Assembly (NCBI GenBank): GCA_942491185.1
Contig: CALOAB010000015.1
Span: 62,001-126,000 of the forward strand
Length of the DNA: 64,000 nt
Reading direction: 5' to 3'
Origin: SLRI01 sp942491185
GTDB lineage: Bacteria > Pseudomonadota > Alphaproteobacteria > Geminicoccales > Geminicoccaceae
This document shows, piece after piece, positions 36,241 to 44,477 of this stretch. Every line of letters starts with the position of its first letter. Positions within the stretch are counted from its first letter, which is position 1. The notes under the pieces are model-generated. The model was not told the origin of the DNA, did not search any database, and was given only the letters and a program-made list of their open reading frames with translations. Position numbers and translations under genes: made by a program.

Positions 36241-37218
36241 CTACCTGAGCTTCGGGTTGAAGGCGTCGCGCAGCCAATCGCCGAGGAGATTGACCGAGAG
36301 GACGAGCACGACCAGGGCACCGGCCGGGAAGAACGTGATCCACCACTCGCCGGAGAAGAGGAAGTCATTGCCGATGCGAATGAGCGTGCCGAGCGACGGC
36401 GTGGTCGGCGGCACGCCGACGCCGAGGAAGGAGAGCGTCGCCTCGGTGATGATCGCGAGCGCCAGGCCGATCGTGGCGATCACCAGCACCTGGCCCATCA
36501 CATTGGGCAGGATATGGCGGGCCATGATGCGCCAGGGGCGGATGCCGATGACCCTGGCCGCCGCGATGTACTCCTTGCTCTTCTCGACCATCGTCGCACC
36601 CCGGGTCATCCGCGCGTATTGCGGCCAGTCGGAGATGCCGATGGCGAAGACCAGAACCCAGATCGCGGCCTCCCCCTGCATCTCGCGCGGCAGCACGCTC
36701 CTGGCGACGCCATTGACCATCAAGGCCACCAGGATGCCGGGAATGGTGAGCTGCACGTCGGCGAGCCGCATCACCACGTTGCTGTACCAGCCACCGAGAT
36801 AGCCAGCGGAGACGCCGAGCGCCACGCCGAGCACGGCAGCGAAAGCGACCGCGGCGAAGCCCACCATCAAGGAGATGCGGCTGCCGTGGATGATGGTCGA
36901 GAGAATGTCGCGGCCCTGATTGTCGGTGCCGAGCAGGAAGTCGGCATTGCCGCCATCCTCCCAGACCGGCGGGGTGAAGGCGTCCATCAGGCTGAGGCTC
37001 GCCGGATTGAACGGGTCGTGCGGCGACACCCAAGGGGCGAGCGCTGCGGTGACGAAGATGATCAGCGTCACGATCGCGGCACCGACGGTCACCGGCGAGT
37101 GGATGAAGCTCCAGAACAGGTCGCTGTCGACCATCCGCGCGACGAGCCCGCGCGGCGCCGCGTCGCCGCTATCCGCTGGCACCTTGTCCTGCCGCTCGAC
37201 CGCCACGCCTGGCTCCAT
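36241..37218 (-). CDS. Dipeptide/oligopeptide ABC transporter permease, DppC type
   Basis: A 325-residue permease with the DppC/OppC landmarks: PFNPASLSLMDAFTPP, FLLGTDNQGRDILSTIIHGSRISL and the EAA loop YIAAARVIGIRPWRIMARHILPN, plus VGVPPTTPSLGTLI near the end. It is the first gene of its operon here; no dppB-type permease or substrate-binding gene precedes it. The 204 bases upstream to the DUF4864 gene hold nothing recognisable. Confidence 0.93.
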   Translation of the reverse strand: MEPGVAVERQDKVPADSGDAAPRGLVARMVDSDLFWSFIHSPVTVGAAIVTLIIFVTAALAPWVSPHDPFNPASLSLMDAFTPPVWEDGGNADFLLGTDNQGRDILSTIIHGSRISLMVGFAAVAFAAVLGVALGVSAGYLGGWYSNVVMRLADVQLTIPGILVALMVNGVARSVLPREMQGEAAIWVLVFAIGISDWPQYARMTRGATMVEKSKEYIAAARVIGIRPWRIMARHILPNVMGQVLVIATIGLALAIITEATLSFLGVGVPPTTPSLGTLIRIGNDFLFSGEWWITFFPAGALVVLVLSVNLLGDWLRDAFNPKLR

Positions 37219-37422
37219 TCGTCAACAACCGCCAAACTGCCGGTCAGCCATGCCGCCACCAAAGCCCTATGCGGACACGGCCAACTTGCCGTGGCGATGG
37301 TAGTAGGCCCGAAGCGCTTGTCGAGCCCTTCATCGGCCGACCGACTGCTCGCGCATTGACCGCGTCCGGCCCGGGGCTACCTGGACAGTCAGAAGAAATG
37401 GCCATCCAGCGGAGATCCGCCG

Positions 37423-37833
37423 ATGCGTGTGCTTGCCCAACTCCTGCTTGCCATCCTGCTGCTCGGCTCACCCGCGGCTGCCGTGGCCGAGGGCGAGGAC
37501 GGTGCTTTCCGCGCCGTCATCCAGTCGCAGCTCGACGCCTTCCAGCGCGACGACGAGGCCGCCGCCTTCGCCCAAGCCTCGCCGATGATCAAGGGCATGT
37601 TCCGAACGCCAGAGAACTTCATGGCAATGGTGATCCAGGGCTACCCGCAGGTCTATCGCCCGCAGGCTGTGGACTTCGGCACCACGACCGTCTATCGGGG
37701 CCAACCGGCGCAAATCGTCTACCTGCGCGGTCCGGACGGCGAGCCGGTGATCGCCTACTACCAGATGCAGCAGCAACCGGACGGCACGTGGAAGATCAAC
37801 GGCGTCTATCTGGAGCAGCCGACCAACGTCTGA
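37423..37833 (+). CDS. DUF4864 exported protein
   Basis: A 136-residue protein with signal peptide (MRVLAQLLLAILLLGSPAAAVAE) and a compact NTF2-like domain: FRAVIQSQLDAFQRDDEAAAFAQASPMIK, YRPQAVDFGTTTVYRGQPAQIVYL, VIAYYQMQQQPDGTWKINGVYL. This matches the DUF4864 pattern. Function is not known. tlyA starts 33 bases downstream. Confidence 0.88.
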   Translation: MRVLAQLLLAILLLGSPAAAVAEGEDGAFRAVIQSQLDAFQRDDEAAAFAQASPMIKGMFRTPENFMAMVIQGYPQVYRPQAVDFGTTTVYRGQPAQIVYLRGPDGEPVIAYYQMQQQPDGTWKINGVYLEQPTNV

Positions 37834-37866
37834 CGCTTGCTTGGACAGCACGCCGATGCGGTGTGC

Positions 37867-38607
37867 ATGGCTAGGGAGCGGCTGGACCAGCTGGTCGTGG
37901 CACAGGGCTTGGCACCCAGCCGGACCAAGGCGCAGGCGCTGATCCTCGCCGGCGAGGTGTTTGCGGGCGAGAACCGGCTCGACAAGCCGGGCACGCTGAT
38001 CCCCGCCTCAACCGAGCTCCGGCTCAAGACCACGGGTCCGAGCTATGTCAGCCGCGGCGCCTTCAAGCTGATCGCCGGGCTCGACGCTTTCGCCATCTCA
38101 CCAGCCGGCAAGCTTTGCCTCGATGTCGGAGCGTCGACCGGCGGCTTCACCGACGTGCTTTTGGAACGCGGCGCCAGGCAGGTGGTCGCCGTCGATGTCG
38201 GCCATGGCCAGCTCGATTGGCGGCTGCGCAACGACCCGCGCGTGGTGGTGCTGGAGCGGACCAACGCGCGGCACCTGACAGCCGAGATGCTGCCCGGCGC
38301 GCCGGCGCTCATCGTCTGCGATGCGAGCTTCATCGGGCTGCGCACCGTCCTGGCGGCAGCACTCGGCCTCGCTGCCCGGGGCGCCGAGCTCGTGGCGCTC
38401 ATCAAGCCGCAATTCGAGGCAGGCCCGGCCGCCGTCGGCAAGGGCGGCGTCGTCCGTGACCCGGCCGTGCACGACGCGGTTTGCGCCGCTGTCCAGGACT
38501 GGCTCGAGGCGACGATGCGCTGGACCGTGCTCGGCATCACGCCCAGCCCCATCCTCGGCCCCAAGGGCAATCGCGAGTTCCTGATCAGCGCTCGATCGCC
38601 ATGCTGA
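37867..38607 (+). CDS. tlyA: TlyA family rRNA (cytidine-2'-O)-methyltransferase
   Basis: A 246-residue protein with an N-terminal S4 RNA-binding domain (ERLDQLVVAQGLAPSRTKAQALILAGEVFAGENR) and an FtsJ-like methyltransferase domain (SRGAFKLIAGLDAF, CLDVGASTGGFTDVLLERGARQVVAVDVGHGQLDWRL, ALIKPQFEAGPAAVGKGGVVRDPAVH). TlyA enzymes 2'-O-methylate 16S and/or 23S rRNA. ATG 37867 is chosen since the S4 domain starts there. Confidence 0.95.
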   Translation: MARERLDQLVVAQGLAPSRTKAQALILAGEVFAGENRLDKPGTLIPASTELRLKTTGPSYVSRGAFKLIAGLDAFAISPAGKLCLDVGASTGGFTDVLLERGARQVVAVDVGHGQLDWRLRNDPRVVVLERTNARHLTAEMLPGAPALIVCDASFIGLRTVLAAALGLAARGAELVALIKPQFEAGPAAVGKGGVVRDPAVHDAVCAAVQDWLEATMRWTVLGITPSPILGPKGNREFLISARSPC

Positions 38608-38644
38608 GCCGAGCCGCCACTCCTGGCTGAGCCGCGGCGTTGAG

Positions 38645-39805
38645 CTAAGCCGCCGCGTTGAGCCGGCGAAAGCCGGCGTCGAGATCGGCGATCAGATCGT
38701 CGGTGTGCTCGAGCCCGACATGCATCCGCATGAGCTGGCCCGGCGCCGTCCAGGCCGTGGCGGTGCGCTGCGGCCGCGGGTCGGTCGGGATCAACAGGCT
38801 CTCATAGCCGCCCCAGCTGAAGCCCATGCCGAAGAGCTCGAGATCGTCGAGCATGGCGGCCAAGGCCGACCGGCTCACCGGCTGCAGCAGAAAGCCGAAC
38901 AGGCCCGAGCTGCCGGTGAAATCGCGCCGCCAGAGATCGTGGCCGGGCGAGCCGGGCAAGGCCGGATGGAAGACCGCCTGCACCTCCGGTCGTCCCTGCA
39001 GCCATTCGGCGAGACGAAGCGCGCTCGCCTCGTGCCGGGCGAGCCGGGTCGCCATGGTGCGCAGGCCCCTGAGCGCCAGATAGCAGTCGTCGGGTCCAGG
39101 CACGCCGCCGAGCTCGTTGAAGCCCGCCTGGATCGGCTCGCGCAACGCCTCGGTGGTCGTGATCGTGCCCATCATCACGTCGGAATGGCCGGTGATGTAC
39201 TTGGTCGCCGCCTGGATGCTGACATCGACGCCATGCGCGAACGGCTTGAAGTAGAGGCCCGCCGACCAGGTGTTGTCGGTGACCACGGGCACGCCTGCCG
39301 CATGCGCCGCCTCGCTGATCGCCGGGATGTCCTGCACCTCGAAGGTGATCGAGCCCGGGCTCTCGGTGAAGACCAGCCGCGTCGTCGGCCGGATCAGCTC
39401 CTTGATGCCGGCGCCGATCGCCGGATCGTAATAGGTGGTCTCGACGCCGAAGCGCTTGAGCACGCCGTTGGCGAAGCTGCGGGTCGGCTGGTAGGCGCTG
39501 TCGGTGACCAGGATGTGGTCGCCCGCCTTGGTCAGGGCCATCAGCACCGTGGTGATCGCCGCCTTGCCGCTCGGAACCGCGAAGGCGAGGTCGCCACCCT
39601 CGATGCCGGCCACCGCGTCGGTCAGCGCCCGGGTCGTCGGCGTGCCGTAGCGGCCGTAGTAGTAGCCGTCACGCGTCCGCGGCGCGTCGAGCGCGGCCAG
39701 CGTCGGAAAGAGGATCGTCGAGGCATGGTAGACCGGCGGGTTGACGATCCCGTGGTGGTGGTGCGGGTCCCGACCGAGCGTGGTCACCCGCGTTTCGTCA
39801 TGCAT
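38645..39805 (-). CDS. metC: Cystathionine beta-lyase (PLP, Cys/Met metabolism family)
   Basis: A 386-residue PLP enzyme of the gamma family. It has the substrate region YYYGRYGTPTTRALTDAVAGIEGG, SGKAAITTVLMALTKAGDHIL, the PLP Asp in VVTDNTWSAG and the lysine in VSIQAATKYITGHSDVMMG. Overall sequence fits the alphaproteobacterial MetC, which cleaves cystathionine to homocysteine, pyruvate and ammonia. ATG 39805 matches homologue starts, although its ribosome site is weak. It diverges from aapJ. Confidence 0.92.
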   Translation of the reverse strand: MHDETRVTTLGRDPHHHHGIVNPPVYHASTILFPTLAALDAPRTRDGYYYGRYGTPTTRALTDAVAGIEGGDLAFAVPSGKAAITTVLMALTKAGDHILVTDSAYQPTRSFANGVLKRFGVETTYYDPAIGAGIKELIRPTTRLVFTESPGSITFEVQDIPAISEAAHAAGVPVVTDNTWSAGLYFKPFAHGVDVSIQAATKYITGHSDVMMGTITTTEALREPIQAGFNELGGVPGPDDCYLALRGLRTMATRLARHEASALRLAEWLQGRPEVQAVFHPALPGSPGHDLWRRDFTGSSGLFGFLLQPVSRSALAAMLDDLELFGMGFSWGGYESLLIPTDPRPQRTATAWTAPGQLMRMHVGLEHTDDLIADLDAGFRRLNAAA

Positions 39806-40113
39806 GGACAAGTTGTAATCCCAAAGAAATGCAAGTCGCCGCCGATCTGACAGTATCCAGTCACCCGATACAATGCGACAAGGCGGGTTGCTCCGTCGCT
39901 TTTCTGCCAAATCAGTGTGCAGCTGTCCCTAAAGCCTGCGCAATCAGCGAGCAACGGCAAAGAGTGATGCAAAGTCGCATGGCTTTACTGGAGCCCTGCG
40001 GCTAGATCACAGCTTCGTTCGGTATAACTGAACCGACTGAAGGCAGGTATCGGACACCGAAGACACTCTATCCACCCAGGCAACATTCTACGGACCAAGA
40101 AGGAGGATCAACA
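39806..40113. other. Divergent metC/aapJ regulatory region
   Basis: These 308 bases must hold the promoters of metC (minus) and aapJ (plus). A TCGGT-N8-ACCGA inverted repeat lies at 40019-40036. I found no sigma-54 site for aapJ and no clear -35/-10 pair. An AAGGAGG ribosome site for aapJ is present at its right end. Confidence 0.45.
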
Positions 40114-41139
40114 ATGCGTCTCACCCATATGCTTGCGGGCGGTGCCGTCATGGCGGTCGCGTCCTTTGCCGGATCCGTCCAAGCCGGCGAAACTCTCGAC
40201 GCGATCATGGAGCGCGGCGAGCTGCGCTGCGGCGTCAACACCGGCCTCGCCGGCTTCTCGCTGCCCGACGCCCAGGGCAACTGGACCGGCCTCGACGTCG
40301 ATTACTGCCGGGCACTCTCGGCGGCGCTGTTCGGTGACTCGGAGAAAGTCGAGTACATCCCGCTCAACGCGCAGCAGCGCTTCACGGCACTGCAGTCCGG
40401 CGAGGTCGACATCCTCTCGCGCAACACCACCTGGACGCTGACCCGTGACGCCTCGCTGGGCCTCGTCTTCGCCGGCGTCACCTTCTACGACGGCCAGGGC
40501 TTCATGGTGCCGGCCGATCTCGGCGTGGCGAGCGCGCTCGAGCTCGATGGCGCCGAGATCTGCGTCCAGCCCGGCACCACCACCGAGCTCAACCTCGCGG
40601 ACTATTTCCGTGCCAACAACATGGAGTTCACCGGCGTCGTCATCGAGGGCTTCGAGCAGTCGCTCGAGACCTTCTTCGCCGGCCGCTGCCAGGTCTACAC
40701 CACCGACAAATCCGGCCTGGCGGCGATCATCTCCAACGATGCCCCTGACCCCGACGCCTACGTCATCCTGCCCGAGACCATTTCCAAGGAGCCGCTCGGC
40801 CCCGTGATTCGGCGTGGCGACGACGAGTTTCTCGCAATCGCCAAGTGGGTCGTCTACGGCCTGATCGAGGCAGAGGAAGCCGGCGTCACCTCGGCCAATG
40901 TCGACGAGATGCTGAAAAGCGAAAACCCCACCGTGCAGCGGTTGCTCGGCAGCGCGGATGCGACGGGTGAGCTACTCGGCTTGTCGAACGACTGGGCCTA
41001 CCAGATGATCAAGCAGGTCGGCAATTACGGCGAGATCTTCGATGCCAATGTCGGCCCCGATACGCCGCTTCGCCTGCAGCGCGGCGAGAATGACCTCTGG
41101 ACGCGCGGCGGCCTGATGTACGCCATGCCGGTTCGCTAG
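40114..41139 (+). CDS. aapJ: General L-amino-acid ABC transporter substrate-binding protein AapJ
   Basis: A 341-residue periplasmic protein of broad amino-acid specificity. Signal peptide MRLTHMLAGGAVMAVASFAGSVQA is followed by GETLDAIMERGELRCGVNTGLAGFSLPDAQGNWTGLDVDYCRALSAALFGD. NTTWTLTRDASLGLVFAGVTFYDGQGFMV also matches AapJ/BztA. An AAGGAGG site lies before the ATG. It is followed by aapQMP after a 198-base gap with its own promoter. Confidence 0.96.
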   Translation: MRLTHMLAGGAVMAVASFAGSVQAGETLDAIMERGELRCGVNTGLAGFSLPDAQGNWTGLDVDYCRALSAALFGDSEKVEYIPLNAQQRFTALQSGEVDILSRNTTWTLTRDASLGLVFAGVTFYDGQGFMVPADLGVASALELDGAEICVQPGTTTELNLADYFRANNMEFTGVVIEGFEQSLETFFAGRCQVYTTDKSGLAAIISNDAPDPDAYVILPETISKEPLGPVIRRGDDEFLAIAKWVVYGLIEAEEAGVTSANVDEMLKSENPTVQRLLGSADATGELLGLSNDWAYQMIKQVGNYGEIFDANVGPDTPLRLQRGENDLWTRGGLMYAMPVR

Positions 41140-41221
41140 AGCCAGCATCGACCTATCGCGATGGCCGTCGTCCCGTTGGCGCGGGGCGGCGGCCAATTCG
41201 CTTCCAGGGTCGGCCTATTGC

Positions 41222-41237
41222 TGGCACGCCTCTTGCT
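41222..41237 (+). promoter_or_regulatory. Sigma-54 promoter of aapQMP
   Basis: TGGCAC at 41222-41227, five bases, TTGCT at 41233-41237; GG and GC are ten bases apart and nearly all consensus positions match. Transcription would start near 41248, 90 bases before aapQ. This allows nitrogen-controlled expression of the permeases and ATPase separately from aapJ. Confidence 0.8.
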
Positions 41238-41337
41238 CATCATGAACATCGCATGCGACACCTTGTTGTTAAGCGAGTGCCGCAGCCAACCGAACCTTCG
41301 GGCCGGCTGTGACGGGTGGTGAAGAAAGGTCCATCGC

Positions 41338-42540
41338 ATGGCGCATGACATCGTCGAGAGTCGCTCGGGCCTGACTTCCGCGGGCGCGACGGTCGTCTGG
41401 TGGCGCAACCCCGCGATTCGCGCGATCATCGCCCAGCTGCTGGTGCTCGGTGCCGTCGTGGCGCTCGGCTACTACCTGGTCAGCAACCTGCTGGTGAACC
41501 TCGAGGACCGGCGGATCCGCACCGGCTTCGGCTTTCTCGACCAGCAGGCCGGCTTCGCCATCGGCGAATCGGTGATCCCCTTCGCGCCGACCGACAGCTA
41601 CGGCCGCGCCTTCGTCGCCGGGCTCTTGAACACGCTGCGTGTGTCGCTGCTCGGCATCGTCCTGGCGACCCTGCTCGGCATCGTCATGGGCATTGCCCGG
41701 CTCTCGACCAACTGGCTCGTCGCCAAGCTGGCATCCGTCTATGTCGAGGTGACCCGCAACATCCCGCTGCTGCTGCAGCTGTTCTTCTGGTACACGGTGA
41801 TCACCCAGCTGCTGCCCGCGGTGCGCGAGGCGCTGACCCTGCTGCCGGGCGTCGTGCTCAGCAAGAGCGGCCTGCAGTTCCCGTCCGTGATCTACGAGCC
41901 GGCACAGCTGCCGGTCTACGTCACGTTCGGGCTTTCGGTCGTCGCCGCCTTCGTCTACCGCGGCTGGATGTACAAACGGCAGCGCGAGACCGGCCAGGAG
42001 CCGATGCTGCTCCTGCCGATGCTCGGCATCATGCTGCTGCCGGCGCTCGCCGTGTTCTTCATCATGGGCGCGCCGCTCGAGCTCGACGTGCCGACCTTCC
42101 AGACGTTCAACTATCGCGGCGGCTCGAGCGTCACGCCGGAGTTCCTGGCGCTGCTGCTCGGCCTCAGCTTCTACACCGGCGGCTTCATCGCCGAGATCGT
42201 CAGAAGCGGCATTCTCGGGGTGCCCTGGGGGCAGAGCGAGGCCTCGGCCGCCCTCGGCTTCAGGCGCGGGCTGCAGCTGCGGTTGATCATCCTGCCCCAG
42301 GCGCTCAGGATCATCATCCCGCCCACCACCAGCAACTACCTGAACCTGACGAAGAACAGCTCGCTCGCGGTCGCCATCGGCTACCCGGATCTGGTCTCGG
42401 TCGGCAACACCACCTTGAACCAGACCGGCCAGGCGTTGGAATGCATCGCCATCATGATGGCGGTCTACCTGACGATCAGCCTGCTGATCTCGGCCTACAT
42501 GAACTGGTACAATCGCCGTATCGCCCTGGTGGAGCGCTGA
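41338..42540 (+). CDS. aapQ: General L-amino-acid ABC transporter permease AapQ
   Basis: A 400-residue permease of the His/Glu/Gln/Arg class, long like AapQ/BztB. It has LINTLRVSLLGIVLATLLGIVMGIARLS-like TM1/TM2 sequence (GLLNTLRVSLLG), VEVTRNIPLLLQLFFWY, and the EAA loop SEASAALGFRRGLQLRLIILPQALRIIIPPTTSNYLNLTKNSSLAVAIGYPDL. A ribosome site (AAGAAAGG) precedes the ATG. aapM starts four bases after its stop. Confidence 0.95.
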   Translation: MAHDIVESRSGLTSAGATVVWWRNPAIRAIIAQLLVLGAVVALGYYLVSNLLVNLEDRRIRTGFGFLDQQAGFAIGESVIPFAPTDSYGRAFVAGLLNTLRVSLLGIVLATLLGIVMGIARLSTNWLVAKLASVYVEVTRNIPLLLQLFFWYTVITQLLPAVREALTLLPGVVLSKSGLQFPSVIYEPAQLPVYVTFGLSVVAAFVYRGWMYKRQRETGQEPMLLLPMLGIMLLPALAVFFIMGAPLELDVPTFQTFNYRGGSSVTPEFLALLLGLSFYTGGFIAEIVRSGILGVPWGQSEASAALGFRRGLQLRLIILPQALRIIIPPTTSNYLNLTKNSSLAVAIGYPDLVSVGNTTLNQTGQALECIAIMMAVYLTISLLISAYMNWYNRRIALVER

Positions 42541-42543
42541 GCC

Positions 42544-43638
42544 GTGGCCATCGACAAATCGACCGCCGCTCGCGCCCGCCCGGCCACCAAGGCCGATCCG
42601 CTCGGCTGGGTCAGAGCCAACCTGTTCAATGGCTGGTTCAACAGCGTGCTCAGCATCGCGATCCTGCTGCTCCTGGTCTGGCTGGTGCCGCCGCTGTTCC
42701 GATGGGCAGTGCTCGATGCCGTCTGGGGCCACGCCACGCCCGACGACTGCAAGGCCGCCGCCGGGGCCTGCTGGGCCGTCGTCACCGAGAAGTACCGCTT
42801 GATCCTCTTCGGCCGCTACCCGTTCGAGCAACAGTGGCGACCGCTGCTCGCCGCCCTGGCACTGATCGCCATGGCGCTGGTCAGCTGTGACCGGCGGACC
42901 TGGGGCCGCTCGCTCATCGTCATCTGGGCGCTCGGGCTCGGCACGTTCTTCATCCTCATGGGCGGCGGCGTGCTCGGCCTGGAGCCGGTCCGGACCAACC
43001 TCTGGGGCGGCCTGCCGCTCACCTTGATGCTCGCCTTCATCGGCATCGCCGCCGCCTTCCCCATCGCCATCCTGCTGGCGCTCGGTCGTCGCTCGTCGCT
43101 GCCGATCATCTCGAACCTGAGCATCGCCTATATCGAGCTGATCCGCGGCGTCCCGTTGATCACGCTCCTCTTCATGGCGTCGTTCATGCTGCCGCTCTTC
43201 ATGCCGACCGGCGTCAATATCGAATCGATCGTTCGCGCCCAGGTGGCGATCATCATGTTCGCCGCCGCCTACCTCGCCGAGGTGATCCGGGGCGGGCTGC
43301 AGGCCCTGCCCAAGGGGCAGTACGAGGCGGCGGCAGCGCTCGGCCTCGGCTACTGGCAGACGCAGTGGCTGATCATCCTGCCGCAGGCGCTCAAGGTCGC
43401 CATCCCGCCCATCGTCAACACCTTCATCGGCCTCTTCAAGGACACCTCGCTCGTCGCCATCGTCGGCCTCACCGATCTCGTGCTCGCCACGCGGCAGGCG
43501 ATCGGTGATCCCGAATGGCGCCAGTTCTTCATCGAGGCCTATCTCTTCATCATGGTGATCTTCTGGATCTTCTGCTTCTTCATGTCGAAATACAGCCAGG
43601 CGCTGGAGCGCCGGCTCGCCACCGATCGGCGCAGCTAG
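42544..43638 (+). CDS. aapM: General L-amino-acid ABC transporter permease AapM
   Basis: A 364-residue permease with GTG start. It shows GWVRANLFNGWFNSVLSIAILLLLVWLVPPLFRW at the N-terminus, GLPLTLMLAFIGIAAAFPIAILLALGRRS, YIELIRGVPLITLLFMAS and the EAA loop YEAAAALGLGYWQTQWLIILPQALKVAIPPIVNTFIGLFKDTSLVAIVGLTDL. These are the AapM/BztC marks. Confidence 0.95.
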   Translation: MAIDKSTAARARPATKADPLGWVRANLFNGWFNSVLSIAILLLLVWLVPPLFRWAVLDAVWGHATPDDCKAAAGACWAVVTEKYRLILFGRYPFEQQWRPLLAALALIAMALVSCDRRTWGRSLIVIWALGLGTFFILMGGGVLGLEPVRTNLWGGLPLTLMLAFIGIAAAFPIAILLALGRRSSLPIISNLSIAYIELIRGVPLITLLFMASFMLPLFMPTGVNIESIVRAQVAIIMFAAAYLAEVIRGGLQALPKGQYEAAAALGLGYWQTQWLIILPQALKVAIPPIVNTFIGLFKDTSLVAIVGLTDLVLATRQAIGDPEWRQFFIEAYLFIMVIFWIFCFFMSKYSQALERRLATDRRS

Positions 43639-43666
43639 CCACCAACGCTGAGAGGGACGAACGAGA

Positions 43667-44453
<787 letters not shown>

Positions 44454-44477
44454 CCGATCGCGCTTGGCGTCCGAAGC

